Positions 11,162 to 20,312 of a stretch of DNA of 64,000 bases are shown in pieces. Origin of the DNA: Massilia phosphatilytica (lineage in GTDB: Bacteria; Pseudomonadota; Gammaproteobacteria; Burkholderiales; Burkholderiaceae_D); the NCBI RefSeq assembly GCF_002968015.1, contig NZ_PUIP01000004.1, positions 408,318 to 472,317 of the forward strand, written 5' to 3'. The first letter of the stretch is position 1; the number at the start of each line of letters is the position of its first letter. Made by a program: the position numbers and the translations under genes. The notes beneath the pieces are model-generated. The model saw only the letters and a program-made list of their open reading frames with translations. It was not told where the DNA came from and searched no databases.

Positions 11162-11434
11162 CTACCTGGATCGGGAGCGGCGCGCGGGCAGGTTCTTTTC
11201 CAGGATCGCCCACAGGATGAGGCCATACGCCAGCAGCCGTACGAGGTAGTGCAGGGGCGTGTCCTCGGCCTCGTCGAGGGTCAGCGCCGACACGATCCGG
11301 TGCACGCCCTCGATGCCGAACGACAGGGCGAAATACAGGAAGAAGCGGTCGCGCGAGTTGCGCCAGAAACGCAGGAAGAACAGGGCGATGACGAAGGATG
11401 CCATGGCGATGGCGCCGGTTATCAGGTCGCTCAT
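11162..11434 (-). CDS. DUF5985 family membrane protein
   Basis: A 90-residue protein with about three hydrophobic segments: residues 3-22, 30-50 (with charged gap 'RNSRDRF') and 64-82, and an Arg-rich end. It fits DUF5985, small membrane proteins of unknown function that usually occur as tandem pairs. The gene starts one base after the stop of the preceding DUF5985 gene, the third and last gene of a tight leftward operon (12079 to 11162). Confidence 0.8.
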   Translation of the reverse strand: MSDLITGAIAMASFVIALFFLRFWRNSRDRFFLYFALSFGIEGVHRIVSALTLDEAEDTPLHYLVRLLAYGLILWAILEKNLPARRSRSR

Positions 11435-11435
11435 G

Positions 11436-11693
11436 TCATTCTTTCTCGTAGATGAGGCCGTACAGCAGCAGGAGCATGGCCACGAGGGCCGACACCTGGC
11501 GCGCCGGCAGCAGGGAGACGTCGGCGAAGACGACCTTGTCCAGCATGAGGAAGACGTTGTTCACGGTCAGGGCCGCGAACGACGCGCCGCTCCAGAACAG
11601 CAGCCGGTGGCCGGTGCGGCGGTAGCTGCCCAGCAGCAGCCAGGCGCACGCCAGCGATGTCAATGTACACAGCGAATAGATGGTAATCGCCAT
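11436..11693 (-). CDS. DUF5985 family membrane protein
   Basis: An 85-residue protein with three predicted transmembrane segments ('IYSLCTLTSLACAWLLLGSY', a central 'FWSGASFAALTVNNVFLML' and a C-terminal 'VSALVAMLLLLYGLIY'). It is similar in layout to the next DUF5985 protein, so the two may form a heteromeric membrane unit. The ATG at 11693 is preceded by a GGAAGGA ribosome site and shares its A with the stop of the upstream gene (TGATG), indicating translational coupling. Confidence 0.78.
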   Translation of the reverse strand: MAITIYSLCTLTSLACAWLLLGSYRRTGHRLLFWSGASFAALTVNNVFLMLDKVVFADVSLLPARQVSALVAMLLLLYGLIYEKE

Positions 11694-12079
11694 CAGGAAT
11701 CCTTCCGCCATTTGAACGCGTCCGCGAATTGCTGGGCCTTGCGGTCGAGTGAAGAGTGGATCAGGTGGGTGACTTCGACGAGATGGGTCGCATACACGTC
11801 GGCCAGGCGGTCGATGCGCTCGCGCACGCCGGCATCCGCCGGGGCATAGCGGAATGCACCGGCGTCCTGGCAGGGCACGGCGATCCTGGCCGTGCACAGG
11901 TCGGAGAGCAGGTCTTCCGCCGTTTTTTCGCGCACGTACAGCCGCCGCGCCAGCGTTTCGCGGCGCCAGGCGTGGTCCGGATCGGCGCGCATCAGCAGCA
12001 GCGCTTCGAGGAAGGGGACCGAAGGAATGCTGGTCAGCACGAAGCGCCGGAGGTCCTCGGGTATGGAGGGCTTATCCAT
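11693..12079 (-). CDS. Hypothetical protein heading the DUF5985 operon, winged-helix-like
   Basis: A 128-residue cytoplasmic protein with no family I can name with certainty. The segment 'FLEALLLMRADPDHAWRRETLARRLYVREKTAEDLLSDLCTARIAV' has the helix-turn-helix-plus-wing rhythm seen in MarR/PadR-like domains, followed by a long amphipathic helix. This suggests a small regulator or adaptor acting with the two membrane proteins translated from the same message. ATG at 12079 is chosen because upstream codons are out of character; no strong ribosome site is visible. Confidence 0.65.
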   Translation of the reverse strand: MDKPSIPEDLRRFVLTSIPSVPFLEALLLMRADPDHAWRRETLARRLYVREKTAEDLLSDLCTARIAVPCQDAGAFRYAPADAGVRERIDRLADVYATHLVEVTHLIHSSLDRKAQQFADAFKWRKDS

Positions 12080-12252
12080 TGCGATTGTGTTTGGACAAAT
12101 GGACTTGGCTTTTTGGAACCGGAATTGTATAGCATTCTTTCCGGAAATGCAGGCATTCTTCAAGCGTGCGCGGCTATACAAATGGTAAATCCCTGAGGAA
12201 GCGCAAGCGCGCGTCGGATAAAATGGCGGCATTTTAGATTTGTCATTTCATC

Positions 12253-13092
12253 ATGTTCAAGAAGTTGGTCACGCCCGCGCTCGTGCTGGCATCGCTGTTA
12301 TCCCTTGGTGCCTGCAAACGCGAGTCCACGAACCCGCCTCCGGCCCCCGCTCATACGGAAGCGCGCGCGCCGCAGCCGCAGTCCTGCAACGACCATTTCG
12401 TGGACGGCCAGGCGCCGCGCATCACAAATCCCAAGCTCGACAAGGCGACGGAAACGCTGTGCTTCAACGTATTCAGCGTGATGCATTCCGGGATCACGCG
12501 CACGCCACTGTGGTCGGCGGAACACCTGCAGGCGGAGAATATCGCGGCGGCGCAGGAATTGTCGCGCGAAAACTCGTTCCACACGGAATCGCGGCTGCCG
12601 GCCAGCCAGCGGGCGGAGTTGGCGGACTATGCCCGCAGCGGCTACGACCGCGGCCACATGGCCCCGAACGGCGACATGCCGGACCGCGACAGCCAGCGCG
12701 ACAGCTTCAGCCTCGCCAACATCGTCCCGCAGGACGGCGAGAACAACCGCAACCTGTGGGCCGGGATCGAAGGGGCCGTGCGCAAGATGGCGAAGAAGGA
12801 GGGCGACCTGTACGTCGTGACGGGCCCGGCCTTCCTCGGCGCGGACCTGAAGAAGATCGGCAACGTGCTCGTGCCGACCCATTTGTATAAACTCGTGTAC
12901 AGCCCGCGCCAGCGCGCCGGCGCCGCGTGGTTCGTCGAGAACGCGGCGGATGCGAAGGCGAACGTGATCCCGATCCCGGAACTCGAACGCATCATCGGCA
13001 TCGACCTGCTGCCCGCGCTGTCCGCGCAAGACAAGGAGCGCGTGCTGGCGCTGCCGGAGATCCGCGTCAAGCAGCCCCGCAACCGTAAATAG
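12253..13092 (+). CDS. DNA/RNA non-specific endonuclease, lipoprotein (NUC1 family)
   Basis: A 279-residue secreted nuclease. A short hydrophobic signal ends in a lipobox (LGAC, Cys21), so it should be lipid-anchored in the envelope. The beta-beta-alpha-metal nuclease motif DRGHMAP is present with catalytic His135, followed by 'NIVPQD' and a downstream Asn/Glu-containing segment ('NNRNLWAGIE') that binds the metal, as in Serratia and NucA nucleases. The family cuts DNA and RNA without sequence preference. In the envelope it could scavenge nucleotides or degrade incoming DNA. A small conserved-looking gene follows 14 bp downstream. Confidence 0.9.
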   Translation: MFKKLVTPALVLASLLSLGACKRESTNPPPAPAHTEARAPQPQSCNDHFVDGQAPRITNPKLDKATETLCFNVFSVMHSGITRTPLWSAEHLQAENIAAAQELSRENSFHTESRLPASQRAELADYARSGYDRGHMAPNGDMPDRDSQRDSFSLANIVPQDGENNRNLWAGIEGAVRKMAKKEGDLYVVTGPAFLGADLKKIGNVLVPTHLYKLVYSPRQRAGAAWFVENAADAKANVIPIPELERIIGIDLLPALSAQDKERVLALPEIRVKQPRNRK

Positions 13093-13106
13093 AAAGCAGG
13101 AATCTT

Positions 13107-13364
13107 ATGAGCACCCATCCGCAATTCGCACCGTACGAGAACGAGGCCGACGTCATCGAAGTCGGCAAGCTGATGCTGGAGAACCGGCTCGACCGGATCA
13201 CGATCTCCGGCGACGTCGACCTCACGGCCGACAAGAACGGCCTCGCGCAGGCGCGCCTGCTGCACGACCTGCTGGGCCGGATCGTCGCCGGCCTGGAAGC
13301 GAAGGAGCTGCCGGACCGACTGCCGCCGCCCACCGTGAAAACGGTCGGCAATCCGTTCGGCTGA
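13107..13364 (+). CDS. Small hypothetical protein downstream of the nuclease
   Basis: An 85-residue soluble protein with balanced composition and an 'NEADVIEVGKLMLENRLDRI' helix-rich beginning, ending in a Pro-rich tail. I do not recognise it. An AGGA ribosome site precedes the ATG, and the gene starts 14 bp after the nuclease stop, so the two are probably cotranscribed up to the terminator at 13432. An immunity protein for a nuclease would be small and adjacent, but a lipoprotein NUC1 enzyme does not normally need one, so that idea is weak. Confidence 0.7.
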   Translation: MSTHPQFAPYENEADVIEVGKLMLENRLDRITISGDVDLTADKNGLAQARLLHDLLGRIVAGLEAKELPDRLPPPTVKTVGNPFG

Positions 13365-13431
13365 CAGCCGCAAACGCCGCGCGCCGGTCGGTACGCGCGC
13401 TCACGGAACGTATCGAGAGCAAGGGGAAAAC

Positions 13432-13453
13432 ACGGGCCGCGCGGCCCGTTTTT
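13432..13453 (+). terminator. Rho-independent terminator
   Basis: A perfect palindrome of 18 bp (ACGGGCCGC / GCGGCCCGT) followed by a run of five T lies 68 bp after the stop of the 13107-13364 gene. It closes the nuclease transcription unit. Confidence 0.82.
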
Positions 13454-13641
13454 CATGGGGGCGTTACACATGAGTTGTAGCCGGTCAATGGTGCGCGCAA
13501 CGCGGCCGCTTTGGAGTAGTCTCGACAAGGAACCGGCGTGAGGAACTCCACGCGGAAAACGTCGTGCTCGGTGGCGAGCAGGTCGGCGTGGCGCGCTTCG
13601 CAAGGGCCGGTGATTTCTTACGATGACAGCGGAGGAACATC

Positions 13642-15864
13642 ATGCGACACACCCTGGTAGCAGTCTTCGATAACCGAAGCGACGCACAAAGCGCCCTCGA
13701 CGAATTGCTGGCGTCGGGCTTCTCGCGCACCGATGCGAGCCTCTCCAGCGCCGATCCCACCGGCCAGTCGAACAGCGTCACCGGCAACAACGAGCTGCTG
13801 GACGGCGAGCGCGAGGAAGGCTTCGGCGCCTCGATCAAGCATTTCTTCACCGGCCTGTTCGGGTCGGACACGAATGAACACGCGATGAAGTACTCGTACG
13901 CCGTCACGCGCGGCCATCACGTATTGACCCTGGCGACGGACTCGGAGCCGGAGGTCGAACGCGCCGCCGACATCATCGAGCGCTTCGGCCCCGTCGACAT
14001 CGACGAGCGCCACGACCAGTGGACGCGCGACGCGGGCAGCGCGAGCACCCTCGGCACCGGTGCCTCGGCGTCCGGGATGCAGCAATCCGGCAGCATGTCC
14101 GCACAGTCGGGCAACCTGGGATCGGGCTCCGGCTCCGCCGGCTCGTACCAGGGTACGCCTCCGGGCACGGAACCGGGTTCGCTGCAGTTCACGGGCCACG
14201 ACGACCGCAATTTCTTCGCCACGCAAAACATCAACGATCCGGTCCCCAAAGGCCAGACGTACGAAGAACCGCAGGGCGCTTCGGAGCAGTCGGGCGGGTC
14301 GATGGACAGCGCCGTCGGCGGCAATACGCTGAGCGGCACCCAGAGTTCGGCGCAGAATCCGGCCACCGGATCGTCGCTGCAATCGTCGCAGAGCGGCTCG
14401 CTGAACCAGAGCGGCTCGACGCTGCAGGGGACCGCATCGATCCCCGGCTCGGACGACACGTCGCTGGGCGGCACCGCGCGGATGGGCAGCTCCATGCAGC
14501 GCGACACGAGCGGCGGCGGGTCGGCCTCGCGCGGCAACGTGCGCGTGTTCTCCCATGACGCGGGCATGAGCGGCACCTACGACGACGACTACCGCAACGA
14601 CTGGAACTCGAATTACGCCAGCCTGGGCGGCAGCTACGACGATTACGCACCGGCCTACCGCTTCGGCAACGAGATGCGCCGCAACGAGAAATACCGCAAC
14701 CGCGACTGGAGCGACATCGAGCAGTCGCTGCGCAGCGATTGGGAGACGCGCAATCCGGGCGTCTCGACCTGGGACAAGTTCAAGGCCGCCGTGCGCCGCG
14801 GCTGGGACAAGATCACGCCGGACGTGAACACGGACGACTGGTACCACTCGGACTGGCACGACAATTACTCGAGCCTGGGCGGCGGCTATGAAGACTACGA
14901 GCCGGCTTACCGCTACGGCACCGAGATGCGGTCCAGCGCCAAATACCGCGACCGCTCGTGGGACGAGGTGGAGTCCGACCTGCGCGGCGACTGGGAATCG
15001 CGCCACCCGGGCGAGTCGACGTGGGAGAAATTCAAGGCCGCCGTGCGCCGCGGCTGGGACAAGATCACCCCGGACATCGACAACGACAGCTATTACCGCA
15101 GCCACTGGAACGCGAGGTATTCGAACGCGGACGACAGCTACGACGACTACCTGCCGGCTTACCGCTACGGCAACGAGGCCCGGCGCCTGCAGAAGTACCG
15201 CAGCCGCCACTGGGACGACGTCGAATCCGACCTGAAATCCGACTGGGAATCGCGCTACACGAGCGGCCCGTCGACGTGGCAGAAATTCAAGGACGCCGTG
15301 CGCCATGGCTGGGACAAGATCACACCGGACATGGATGACGACTCGACCTACTACCACACGCACTACGAGTCGAACTACGCGGCCAGCGGCACGGACTTCA
15401 ACGACGTGGCCCCGGCCTACCGCTACGGCAACGAGATGCGCAGCAGCGATACCTACCGCGACCGCGACTGGGACGAGGTCGAGCACGACCTCAAGAAGGA
15501 CTGGCACAGCAAGTACGGGACCGATACGGAACCGTCCGCATGGGAACGCATCAAGGCGGCAGTCCGCCACGGCTGGGAGCGCATGACCGGCGAGACGACA
15601 TCCACGGACGCCGACAGCCACTACCGCACGCACTGGACGAACACGTACAAGACGAGCGGCACGAGCTATGACGACCTGGCGCCGGCCTACCGTTACGGCG
15701 CCGAGATGCGCAACGACGTCCGCTATCGCAACCGCGACTGGTCGGACGTCGAGAACGACCTGCGTGCCGACTGGGATACGCGCTATGGCAAGGATGGCGC
15801 GTCAGCCTGGGAAAAGATGAAGGCGGCCGTGCGCCACGGGTGGGACCACGCCACGCTGGGCTGA
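13642..15864 (+). CDS. Stress-protein-like N-domain fused to five tandem ~84-residue repeats
   Basis: A 740-residue soluble, highly polar protein. Residues 1-125 resemble the YflT/GsiB-type heat-induced stress domain ('HTLVAVFDNRSDAQSALDEL', then a strand 'VTRGHHVLTLAT'). Residues 130-310 form a Gly/Ser/Gln-rich low-complexity linker. From residue 317 to the end there are five tandem repeats, each containing 'DDYAPAYRYGNEMR', a 'YRNRDWSDVE' helix and 'WEKFKAAVRHGWDKI'. A GGAGGA ribosome site precedes the ATG. The repeat motif is known from envelope/desiccation stress proteins of unknown mechanism. The stop abuts the convergent diguanylate cyclase gene. Confidence 0.85.
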   Translation: MRHTLVAVFDNRSDAQSALDELLASGFSRTDASLSSADPTGQSNSVTGNNELLDGEREEGFGASIKHFFTGLFGSDTNEHAMKYSYAVTRGHHVLTLATDSEPEVERAADIIERFGPVDIDERHDQWTRDAGSASTLGTGASASGMQQSGSMSAQSGNLGSGSGSAGSYQGTPPGTEPGSLQFTGHDDRNFFATQNINDPVPKGQTYEEPQGASEQSGGSMDSAVGGNTLSGTQSSAQNPATGSSLQSSQSGSLNQSGSTLQGTASIPGSDDTSLGGTARMGSSMQRDTSGGGSASRGNVRVFSHDAGMSGTYDDDYRNDWNSNYASLGGSYDDYAPAYRFGNEMRRNEKYRNRDWSDIEQSLRSDWETRNPGVSTWDKFKAAVRRGWDKITPDVNTDDWYHSDWHDNYSSLGGGYEDYEPAYRYGTEMRSSAKYRDRSWDEVESDLRGDWESRHPGESTWEKFKAAVRRGWDKITPDIDNDSYYRSHWNARYSNADDSYDDYLPAYRYGNEARRLQKYRSRHWDDVESDLKSDWESRYTSGPSTWQKFKDAVRHGWDKITPDMDDDSTYYHTHYESNYAASGTDFNDVAPAYRYGNEMRSSDTYRDRDWDEVEHDLKKDWHSKYGTDTEPSAWERIKAAVRHGWERMTGETTSTDADSHYRTHWTNTYKTSGTSYDDLAPAYRYGAEMRNDVRYRNRDWSDVENDLRADWDTRYGKDGASAWEKMKAAVRHGWDHATLG
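14590..15861 (+). repeat. Five in-frame tandem repeats within the stress protein gene
   Basis: Units begin at 14590, 14842, 15094, 15352 and 15622 (252, 252, 258, 270 and 240 bp). Each encodes a start 'YR..W', the core 'PAYRYG.EMR' and the end 'W.K.KAAVR.GWD'. Units one and two are most alike; four carries a 6-residue insertion. Nucleotide divergence shows the expansion is not recent. Confidence 0.9.
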
Positions 15865-16848
15865 TCAAGCCGGCTCGGTCAGGGGCAAACTGATCCGGTT
15901 CCGCCCCATATGCTTGGCCCGGTACAGCGCCGCGTCGGCAATGGCGACCAGTTCGCTGGCGCTGTTGTCGGGCGACGCGATCGCGGTGGCCGCGCCGATC
16001 GACACGGTCACGTGTCTCTCCGGCGCCAGGCGGTTGGGGACTTGCAGTTGTTCGACGCGGGTGCGGATGCGTTCGGCCACGCTGGCCGCCCCCTTCAATG
16101 ACTGGTTCGGCAGGATCACGGCGAATTCCTCGCCGCCATAGCGCGCGACGAGGTCGTTGGCGCGCATCTCGCTGGCGACGGCCGTCGCGATCCGTTTCAG
16201 GCATTCGTCGCCGCCCAGGTGGCCGTTCGCATCGTTATACGCCTTGAAATTGTCGACATCCACCATCAGCAGCGACAGCGGCTGGCGCTGGCGCAGCGCC
16301 CGCGCCCATTCGGCGTGCAGCGTCTCGTCGAAGCAGCGGCGGTTGGCCAGGCCGGTCAGGCCGTCGCGCGTGGCCAGCTGTTCGAGCGCGATCTGGGCCA
16401 GCTTTTCATCCGTCATGTCGCGCAGCGTCTCGACGACGGCGGCGAGGCGGCCGCGCTCGTCGTAGATCGGGCTCGCATCCGTCGCCAGGTAGCGCCGGCG
16501 GCCCATGCGCGGCATGTCGCACCAGCTTTCAGCCGCCAGGTGCGGGTCGTCGGGCATGCCGATGCGGGGCTGGTGTGCCTCGGCGGCGCGCTTCTCGATC
16601 AGGAGGTCGGCGAGGGTAGGGCGGCGCTCTTCGAAAAAGCTGCGCCAGTGCTCGCGCGTGCCGATGATCTCGCGCGCCGGCACGCCCGTCAGGCGCTCGC
16701 ACGCGCGGTTCCACAGCATGACGCGGGACGTCAGGTCGAGCACGAAAATGGGAATGGCCAGCGTCTCCATCAACTGGTGGGCGAAAGCGCGATCGGCCGG
16801 CGCTCCCGAGGAATCCATGAGCCGCTGTATTGTTGTTGTGCTTGTCAT
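15865..16848 (-). CDS. PAS-GGDEF diguanylate cyclase
   Basis: A 327-residue soluble protein with an N-terminal PAS domain (about 25-150, ending in the PAC-like 'VVETLRDMTDEK') and a C-terminal GGDEF domain. The signature is GGEEF at residues 238-242, which is catalytically competent. The inhibitory I-site RxxD (Arg229-Asp232) stands exactly five residues upstream, so c-di-GMP product inhibition is expected. It synthesises c-di-GMP from two GTP, which ties it to biofilm and exopolysaccharide control in the cytoplasm. The start at 16848 precedes all PAS elements. Confidence 0.93.
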   Translation of the reverse strand: MTSTTTIQRLMDSSGAPADRAFAHQLMETLAIPIFVLDLTSRVMLWNRACERLTGVPAREIIGTREHWRSFFEERRPTLADLLIEKRAAEAHQPRIGMPDDPHLAAESWCDMPRMGRRRYLATDASPIYDERGRLAAVVETLRDMTDEKLAQIALEQLATRDGLTGLANRRCFDETLHAEWARALRQRQPLSLLMVDVDNFKAYNDANGHLGGDECLKRIATAVASEMRANDLVARYGGEEFAVILPNQSLKGAASVAERIRTRVEQLQVPNRLAPERHVTVSIGAATAIASPDNSASELVAIADAALYRAKHMGRNRISLPLTEPA

Positions 16849-16951
16849 GAGCCATCCTTGGTTCTAATGAGCAATTACTTGCTGACGAGAACCGATTGTG
16901 CGCTACAGACAATGGTGCCCCCTTGATCTTCAGCAAGGGAGGACGGGGCGC

Positions 16952-17434
16952 TCACCCCGGCTCGTCGGCGTGGGCGACGATCGCCTGCGCCACCCGATCG
17001 ACGCGGGTGCACAATAAATCGATGCGCGACGCGAGGAGCGGATCCTCCAGCGCATACTGGCGCCGTACCTGCAGCAGTTCGGACTGGATGGCGACCAGCT
17101 GAGCGAGCGGGTCGAGGTTGCCGCGGCGGCCTTCGGCGCCGCCCGTAAGGCGCCCCAGCAGCATGTCGGACTCGGCCAGCGCGTGGTCGGCCTGGCTGCG
17201 GGCCTTCTGCTCCCGGCACAGGGCAGCCTCCAGGCGCGCGATCCGGTCTTCGCTGCGTACACGCCGGAACAACACGCCAAACAGCACGGTCATCATGACG
17301 AGCACCAGCACGCCCAGCTGCAACCGCGCCGGCACGGCGAGCGCGCGCGCAGGTTCCGACATCCCGAACCACACGGCCAGCAACAGCAAGGCCCCGAAGG
17401 TGGCACGCAAGGCCTGGAGCAGCAGGGTTTTCAT
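16952..17434 (-). CDS. Hypothetical membrane-anchored coiled-coil protein
   Basis: A 160-residue protein with two N-terminal membrane segments (residues 4-25 and 36-56) and a cytoplasmic helical region starting at 'RIARLEAALCREQKARSQAD' that looks like a coiled coil. No catalytic motif is visible. The ATG at 17434 is fixed by an AAGGGA ribosome site; a longer reading frame to 17530 lacks one. It lies upstream of, and in the same direction as, the diguanylate cyclase (103 bp gap), so it might feed into that signal, though this is inference from position only. Confidence 0.65.
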   Translation of the reverse strand: MKTLLLQALRATFGALLLLAVWFGMSEPARALAVPARLQLGVLVLVMMTVLFGVLFRRVRSEDRIARLEAALCREQKARSQADHALAESDMLLGRLTGGAEGRRGNLDPLAQLVAIQSELLQVRRQYALEDPLLASRIDLLCTRVDRVAQAIVAHADEPG

Positions 17435-17468
17435 GACAATCCCTTCGACGAAGACTAGGACGACTCGA

Positions 17469-17506
17469 TTAGGAACTTTCCGTATCCAAAGGTACGACTT
17501 TCCTAA
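17469..17506. promoter_or_regulatory. Inverted repeat between the coiled-coil gene and queE
   Basis: TTAGGAA (17469-17475) and TTCCTAA (17500-17506) form a 7-bp inverted repeat, with an internal direct repeat of ACTTTCC. It lies 35 bp upstream of the leftward gene and 100 bp upstream of queE. This could be a regulator site; no known regulator is assigned. Confidence 0.35.
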
Positions 17507-17543
17507 CGGCACGTTTTTGCTTGTCGTCAATTAATTGGACCTC

Positions 17544-17573
17544 TTCTGCCACCCGCGCACGTCGCGGTATAAT
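17544..17573 (+). promoter_or_regulatory. Candidate promoter of queE-queD-tadA
   Basis: A perfect TATAAT (17568-17573) lies 34 bp before the GTG start of queE. The -35 region is poor (TTCTGC, 18 bp spacer). The -10 match and its position make a promoter plausible. Confidence 0.5.
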
Positions 17574-17607
17574 GGAAGGTTGACGCGCGCCTTACCGGAC
17601 TTTCAAA

Positions 17608-18243
17608 GTGACTTACAGCATCAAAGAGATCTTCTACACCCTGCAGGGCGAGGGCGCCCATGCGGGACGCCCCGCCGTGTTCTGCCGCTTTTCCGGCTGC
17701 AACCTGTGGACGGGCCGCGAAAGCGACCGCGCCACGGCCGTCTGCCAGTTCTGCGACACGGATTTCGTCGGCACCGACGGCGAACGGGGCGGCAAGTTCA
17801 AGGACGCCGCCAGCCTGGCTGCCGACATCAACAGCCTGTGGCCGGAGACTTACCCTGCCAGCAAATACGTCGTCTTCACGGGCGGCGAGCCGCTGCTGCA
17901 ACTGGATGCGGCCCTGATCGACGCGATGCACGCCGCCGGCTTCACGATCGCCATCGAGACGAACGGTACGTTGCCCGTACCGGCGGGCGTGGACTGGATC
18001 TGCGTGAGCCCCAAGATGGGCTCGACACTGGTGGTCGACCGGGGCAACGAACTCAAGGTCGTCATCCCGCAGACGGGCCAGGACCTGGCCGCGTACGAAC
18101 ACCTGGATTTCGACAACTTCTTCGTGCAGCCGATGGACGGCCCCCTGGCGCAGTTCAATACGCAACTGGCCATCGACACGTGCCGCCGCAACCCGAAGTG
18201 GAAGCTCAGCCTCCAGACCCATAAACTCCTGAACATTCCCTGA
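17608..18243 (+). CDS. queE: 7-carboxy-7-deazaguanine synthase
   Basis: A 211-residue radical SAM enzyme of the queuosine pathway; it rearranges 6-carboxytetrahydropterin to 7-carboxy-7-deazaguanine. The cluster cysteines are Cys31, Cys46 and Cys49, the expanded CX14CX2C spacing typical of proteobacterial QueE rather than CX3CX2C. The substrate-binding 'LQGEGAHAGRPAVF' and the SAM-binding 'TGGEPLLQ' are visible. It uses a GTG start. queD follows after 7 bp and tadA overlaps queD, forming a compact operon. Confidence 0.95.
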   Translation: MTYSIKEIFYTLQGEGAHAGRPAVFCRFSGCNLWTGRESDRATAVCQFCDTDFVGTDGERGGKFKDAASLAADINSLWPETYPASKYVVFTGGEPLLQLDAALIDAMHAAGFTIAIETNGTLPVPAGVDWICVSPKMGSTLVVDRGNELKVVIPQTGQDLAAYEHLDFDNFFVQPMDGPLAQFNTQLAIDTCRRNPKWKLSLQTHKLLNIP

Positions 18244-18250
18244 GCCACAC

Positions 18251-19178
<928 letters not shown>

Positions 19179-19190
19179 CGTCCGCGCGGC

Positions 19191-19244
19191 GCGCACGTCG
19201 CACACGCGCACGTCGCACACGCGCACGTCGCACACGCGCACGTC
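19191..19244. repeat. 15-bp tandem repeat, 3.6 copies
   Basis: Three perfect copies of a 15-bp unit (GCGCACGTCGCACAC at 19191, 19206 and 19221) and nine bases of a fourth follow the tadA stop by 12 bp. The unit is a multiple of three but lies outside any gene I can support. It is a likely variable-number locus. Confidence 0.9.
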
Positions 19245-19385
19245 ACCGACGCCACCCCTTTTGCGAAAATGGTATGCTGGTTCCAGGCCTTCGCTGCTTT
19301 CCGGTAGCGAAGGATTCCATGGACCCATCGATCATTTATCGGCACCTCTTCCAGATCCGGTCGACCCGGTGCCGGCGCCGCCGCC

Positions 19386-20312
19386 ATGCCTAGTCTGAAC
19401 GCCAACGGGATCCGCATCGCCTTCGACACGGCGGGCGATCCGAAATCCGTACCACTGCTGCTGATTTCGGGCCTCGGCCTGCAATTGACGGCCTGGCCGG
19501 ACGAATTCGTCGAAGGCCTCGTCGAGCTGGGCTTTTACGTGATCCGTTTCGATAACCGCGACAGCGGCCTGTCCACCAAGTTCGAACACGCGGGCACGCC
19601 CAGCCTGACGCTGGCCTGGCTGAAGTCGCTGCTGCGCCTGCCGCTCAAACCGCCTTACCGCCTGGAAGACATGGCGGACGATGCCATCGGCGTGCTGTCC
19701 GCGCTGGGCGTCGCGCGTGCCCACGTCGTCGGGATGTCGATGGGCGGGATGGTCGGGCAGCTGATGGCGGCCAAGTACCCGTCGCGCGTGCTCAGCCTGA
19801 CGTCGATCATGTCCAGCAGCGGCCGCCGCGGGCTGCCGGGACCGACACCCGAAGCGCGGCGCGCGCTGCTGCGCCGCCCGCGCGGTCCGGGCGACATCGA
19901 CGGGGCCATCGACTACAACGTGGCGCTGCTGCAGGCTGTCGGCAGCCCGGCGTACCCGACGCCGGAAAAACACCTGCGCCGCCGCGTTGCCCGCGCGCTG
20001 CGCCGCAACTGCTGTCCGGGCGGCGTCGTGCGCCAGATGCTGGCCGTGACGGCCTGCGGCGACCGCACGCCGCAGCTGCAGACGATCGTCGCGCCGACCC
20101 TCGTGATCCATGGCGCGGCCGATCCGCTCGTGCCGCTCGCGTGCGGCGTCGACACCGCGCATGCGATTCCCGGCGCCCGCCTCGAAGTCATCGAGGGCAT
20201 GGGCCACGACCTGCCGTCCCAGCTGCTGGAGCGGCTCCTCGCCTTGATCGACGCCCATGCCCACGGTAAGATGGCGCCCGACTCGACACCAAGGCTCTTC
20301 GTCAAACAGTGA
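19386..20312 (+). CDS. Alpha/beta-fold hydrolase
   Basis: A 308-residue cytoplasmic alpha/beta hydrolase. The nucleophile elbow is GMSMGG (Ser118), the acid is the Asp in 'HGAADPLVPL' and the His is in 'EGMGHDLP'. The oxyanion region 'SGLGLQLTAW' precedes 'FDNRDSGLS', a pattern shared with aclacinomycin methylesterase-like and haloperoxidase-like hydrolases; substrate unknown. A hairpin with 8-bp arms (19288-19295 and 19306-19313) lies in the leader between tadA and this gene. The stop overlaps the GTG start of the next gene (GTGA). Confidence 0.88.
   Translation: MPSLNANGIRIAFDTAGDPKSVPLLLISGLGLQLTAWPDEFVEGLVELGFYVIRFDNRDSGLSTKFEHAGTPSLTLAWLKSLLRLPLKPPYRLEDMADDAIGVLSALGVARAHVVGMSMGGMVGQLMAAKYPSRVLSLTSIMSSSGRRGLPGPTPEARRALLRRPRGPGDIDGAIDYNVALLQAVGSPAYPTPEKHLRRRVARALRRNCCPGGVVRQMLAVTACGDRTPQLQTIVAPTLVIHGAADPLVPLACGVDTAHAIPGARLEVIEGMGHDLPSQLLERLLALIDAHAHGKMAPDSTPRLFVKQ

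Noticed and set aside
12119..12144. CCGGAA-N14-TTCCGG inverted repeat upstream of the DUF5985 operon and nuclease gene
   Set aside because: Only six-base arms at wide spacing; cannot be told from chance.
13529..13565. GGAAC repeats and CGTCGT before the repeat stress protein, resembling an ECF sigma promoter
   Set aside because: Spacings are 13 or 26 bp rather than about 16, so no proper -35/-10 pair can be made.
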